A DNA stretch of 6,806 nucleotides from Muribaculaceae bacterium (GTDB taxonomy: Bacteria > Bacteroidota > Bacteroidia > Bacteroidales > Muribaculaceae), in NCBI GenBank assembly GCA_029056365.1, contig JAIDBM010000162.1, forward strand, positions 1 through 6,806, written 5' to 3'. The position numbers and the translations under genes were made by a program. The notes beneath the pieces were generated by a model. The model was given only the letters and a program-made list of their open reading frames with translations. It searched no databases and was not told the origin of the DNA. Of this stretch, positions 5,873 through 6,806 are shown in pieces. Each line of letters begins with the position of its first letter. The stretch's first letter is position 1.

Positions 5873-6806
5873 GTACTCCGTCGGACATACTCTCCAGATA
5901 CTGGGGATATGACTCGTTCCGGCCCCGCCAGCTTGAAATCATAGAGTCGGTGCTGGCCGGGCGCGACACAGTGGGTCTGCTTCCTACCGGAGGCGGCAAG
6001 AGTATCACTTTCCAGGTTCCGGCGCTTATGATGCGCGGTATCACGCTGGTAATCACTCCGCTGATATCGTTGATGAAGGACCAGGTGGACAATCTGCGCC
6101 AGAGGGGAATTACGGCTGTATGCATCCATTCCGGCCTGTCGCGTCAGGAGTTGCGTCTGTCGCTCGACCGCGCTCGTCTCGGCAAGACCAGGCTTGTGTA
6201 TGTGTCGCCGGAACGTCTGCAGCGTTCAAGTTTTATCGGCGAGATGCGTCAGTGGGACATAAGCATGATTGAAGCCGACGAGGCCCATTGTATATCGCAG
6301 TGGGGATATGATTTCCGGCCCGACTATCTGCGGATAGCCGCTTTGCGCAAGGAATTTCCCGATGCGGTGATGCTTGCCCTGACCGCATCGGCAACCCCCG
6401 AGGTGGTGCGCGACATAAAGGAGAAGCTTGAAATGCGTTCTCCGGCTCTTTTTTCGCTGAGTTTCAGCCGAAACAATATAAGTTATCTGGTGCGCCGCGG
6501 TGCCGGCAAAGAAGAAATGATGGTGCGGATTCTGAGCAACACATCGGGTTCGGCCATTGTGTATGTGCGGTCGCGCAAGCGAACCTCCGAGCTTGCCGCC
6601 CTGCTTGTGCGCAACGGAATTTCTGCCGACAGTTACCATGCGGGAATATCGCCCGAGGAAAAGAACGAGAAGCAGAACCGCTGGAAAGACGGATCGACAC
6701 GCGTAATAGTGGCTACGAATGCTTTTGGCATGGGAATCGAAAAACCCGATGTAAGGGTAGTGGTGCATTACGACCTACAGCCATCGCTTGAAGAATATTA
6801 TCAGGA
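5869..6806 (+). CDS. recQ: RecQ-family ATP-dependent DNA helicase, 3' end beyond the window
   Basis: 312 codons are visible and the frame runs off the end. RecQ is a 3'-5' superfamily-2 helicase that unwinds DNA for recombination and repair and can feed RecJ. Motifs in order are: motif 0 YWGYDSFRPRQ (11-21), Walker A PTGGGKS (39-45), Ia VITPLISLMKDQ (61-72), DEAH (137-140) leading into the aromatic-rich loop CISQWGYDFRP (141-151), III LTASATP (171-177), IV AIVYVRSR (229-236), and V/VI VIVATNAFGMGIEKPDVRVV (279-298), then DLQPSLEEYYQ. The rest of motif VI, the zinc domain and any winged-helix or HRDC domain lie outside. The start is a GTG at 5869 overlapping the recJ stop as GTGA; no in-frame ATG lies just upstream and the first downstream one is at residue 54. 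The Tyr in QWGYDF, where E. coli has His, recalls the shorter Bacteroidetes RecQ paralogue. Confidence 0.95.
   Translation, partial: MSTPSDILSRYWGYDSFRPRQLEIIESVLAGRDTVGLLPTGGGKSITFQVPALMMRGITLVITPLISLMKDQVDNLRQRGITAVCIHSGLSRQELRLSLDRARLGKTRLVYVSPERLQRSSFIGEMRQWDISMIEADEAHCISQWGYDFRPDYLRIAALRKEFPDAVMLALTASATPEVVRDIKEKLEMRSPALFSLSFSRNNISYLVRRGAGKEEMMVRILSNTSGSAIVYVRSRKRTSELAALLVRNGISADSYHAGISPEEKNEKQNRWKDGSTRVIVATNAFGMGIEKPDVRVVVHYDLQPSLEEYYQ

Noticed and set aside
6226..6768. Minus-strand frame of 180 codons opposite recQ
   Set aside because: It is antisense to the RecQ helicase domain. The His/Arg-rich translation is a shadow of recQ codons.

Overview
The window looks like a chromosomal segment from a Bacteroidales bacterium of fairly high G+C, possibly Muribaculaceae; the family is a guess. 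The order-level call rests on four things. Bacteroidetes-type promoter boxes (TAnnTTTG, one with a TTTG box 19 bp upstream) precede several genes. The coding starts have A-rich leaders instead of Shine-Dalgarno sequences. The tRNA encodes no CCA. The proteins (a 406-residue QueA-like enzyme, a C11 lipoprotein peptidase, RecJ starting MTGKWNYLPLT, and the RecQ form with QWGYDFRP) resemble Bacteroidales versions as I remember them.

Layout. Positions 1-126 hold no gene I can support, only a small hairpin. Positions 127-308 form a compact minus-strand tRNA-Pro(UGG) unit with its own promoter and a strong intrinsic terminator. Positions 290-1510 (minus) encode a long QueA-like tRNA-modification enzyme. 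An 84-bp divergent intergenic region separates it from a plus-strand pair: a clostripain-family (C11) lipoprotein peptidase (1595-2761) and an MscS-type mechanosensitive channel (2830-3945). The channel has a long charged insertion in its cytoplasmic domain. A terminator hairpin at about 3972-4009 ends that unit, and a -7-like box lies in the same bases. After a leader of about 130 nt come recJ (4145-5872) and recQ (5869 to the end, incomplete), joined by a 4-nt stop/start overlap.

Functions. RecQ helicase and RecJ 5'-3' single-strand exonuclease act together in DNA end processing and gap repair, and here their translation appears coupled. The peptidase and channel are both envelope proteins and may share a transcript, but I see no known functional link. 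The QueA-like enzyme and the tRNA lie next to each other, but proline tRNA is not a known queuosine substrate, so this is probably positional.

No mobile element, CRISPR array, toxin-antitoxin or defence system is visible. The points most worth a second look are the MscS insertion, the near-identical 24-nt promoter/leader element at tRNA-Pro and queA, the competing inverted repeats around the recJ start codon, and the apparently leaderless peptidase gene.
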